NCBI GenBank assembly: GCA_946534455.1
Contig: CAMNCR010000177.1
Coordinates: 1 to 5,651 of the forward strand
Length of the DNA stretch: 5,651 nucleotides
Source of the DNA: an uncultured Clostridia bacterium
GTDB taxonomy: Bacteria; Bacillota; Clostridia; Christensenellales; Aristaeellaceae
Direction: 5' to 3'
Shown: in pieces, positions 5,188-5,651 of the stretch
How positions within the stretch are numbered: position 1 is the stretch's first letter
Layout: each line of letters starts with the position of its first letter
Notes under the pieces: model-generated
The model's input: the letters and a program-made list of their open reading frames with translations, nothing else
The model's database searches: none
What the model was told of the DNA's origin: nothing
Translations under genes and position numbers: made by a program

Positions 5188-5651
5188 TCGCACTGGCATG
5201 TGACCACACGGGCGTGGCGCTGAAAAATGAAATCAAGGCCATGCTGGATGAAATGGGGCTGACCTGGAAGGACTTCGGCAACAATTCCACCGAGAGCGGC
5301 GACGACTATCCCGTGTTCGGCTACGCGGCGGCGAAGGCCGTGGCGGACGGGGAGTGCGACCGGGGCATCCTGATCTGCGGCACGGGCGTGGGCATCGGCA
5401 TCGCGGCGGGCAAGGTGAAGGGCATCCGGGTCTGCACCTGCAGCGATGTGTACACCGCGGAGCTCAGCAAGCGGCACAACAACAGCAACATCCTGACCAT
5501 GGGGGCCCGGGTGGTGGGCAGCGAGCTGGCGAAGATGATCGCCAGGCACTGGCTGCTGGCGGAGTTTGACGGCGGACGGCATCAGCGCCGGATCGACATG
5601 ATTACCGCAATTGAAAACGGGGGCGCCCCGGAGGACGTCCTCGAAAAGTAA
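5184..5651 (+). CDS. rpiB: RpiB, ribose-5-phosphate isomerase B
   Basis: A 155-residue RpiB/LacAB-family isomerase, which interconverts ribose 5-phosphate and ribulose 5-phosphate in the non-oxidative pentose phosphate pathway. Visible residues: Asp7-His8 in CDHTG, the catalytic Cys65 and Thr67 in ICGTGVGIGIAA, His98 in SKRHNN, and the phosphate-binding arginines Arg132 and Arg136 in GGRHQRR. The active-site Cys and the single subunit favour RpiB over the paired LacA/LacB galactose-6-phosphate isomerase; some RpiB proteins also act on allose 6-phosphate. The start at 5184 follows AAGGAGGAGG (5167-5176) by 7 bases and overlaps the sufU stop as ATGA, so translation is coupled. The protein is complete and a few residues longer at the C-terminus than E. 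coli RpiB. The TAA ends the window, so no terminator or further operon gene can be seen. Confidence 0.95.
   Translation: MIALACDHTGVALKNEIKAMLDEMGLTWKDFGNNSTESGDDYPVFGYAAAKAVADGECDRGILICGTGVGIGIAAGKVKGIRVCTCSDVYTAELSKRHNNSNILTMGARVVGSELAKMIARHWLLAEFDGGRHQRRIDMITAIENGGAPEDVLEK

Noticed and set aside
1..5651. CRISPR, transposon, tRNA, rRNA or defence system
   Set aside because: No repeat arrays, terminal inverted repeats, transposase motifs or tRNA-like folds were seen. Apart from the 98-base leader and the 13-base gap, the window is entirely coding.

Overview
This window holds a complete, compact SUF iron-sulfur cluster assembly operon of the Gram-positive (Firmicutes) type, read entirely on the + strand. 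A short promoter region at positions 1-98 is followed by an IscR-like Rrf2 regulator, then sufC, sufB, sufD, sufS, sufU and finally rpiB. The rpiB stop codon is the last three bases of the window.

The organism is probably a high-GC member of the Clostridia. Three things suggest this: SufU is present instead of SufE, the gene order is C-B-D-S-U behind an Rrf2 regulator, and the Shine-Dalgarno sequences are strong and purine-rich. Coding DNA is clearly GC-rich with G/C-ending codons, while the promoter is AT-rich. Genus cannot be told from the sequence.

Layout: positions 1-98 carry an imperfect inverted repeat (4-27), a near-consensus sigma-A-type promoter (TTGAAA, 17-base spacer, TATAAT), a small dyad over the spacer and -10 that may be the regulator's operator, and a strong GC palindrome (62-87) ending in the regulator's ribosome binding site. 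The six junctions between genes are a 13-base gap and then overlaps of 8, 1, 4, 11 and 4 bases. This points to one polycistronic message with translational coupling. There is no internal promoter-sized gap and no terminator in the window.

How the genes work together: SufS takes sulfur from cysteine as a persulfide and hands it to the zinc protein SufU. SufU passes it to the SufB-SufC-SufD scaffold, where SufC hydrolyses ATP and a cluster is built at the SufB-SufD interface. The Rrf2 protein carries three cysteines where IscR binds its own cluster, so it probably senses cluster status and autoregulates the operon. RpiB (ribose-5-phosphate isomerase B) has no known role in cluster assembly, yet it is tightly coupled to sufU.

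I saw no exotic or new system. The points most worth a second look are the unusually short SufD (272 residues, no N-terminal helical domain), the 5' leader structure, the non-IscR spacing and missing histidine of the regulator's cluster site, and rpiB riding on the operon.
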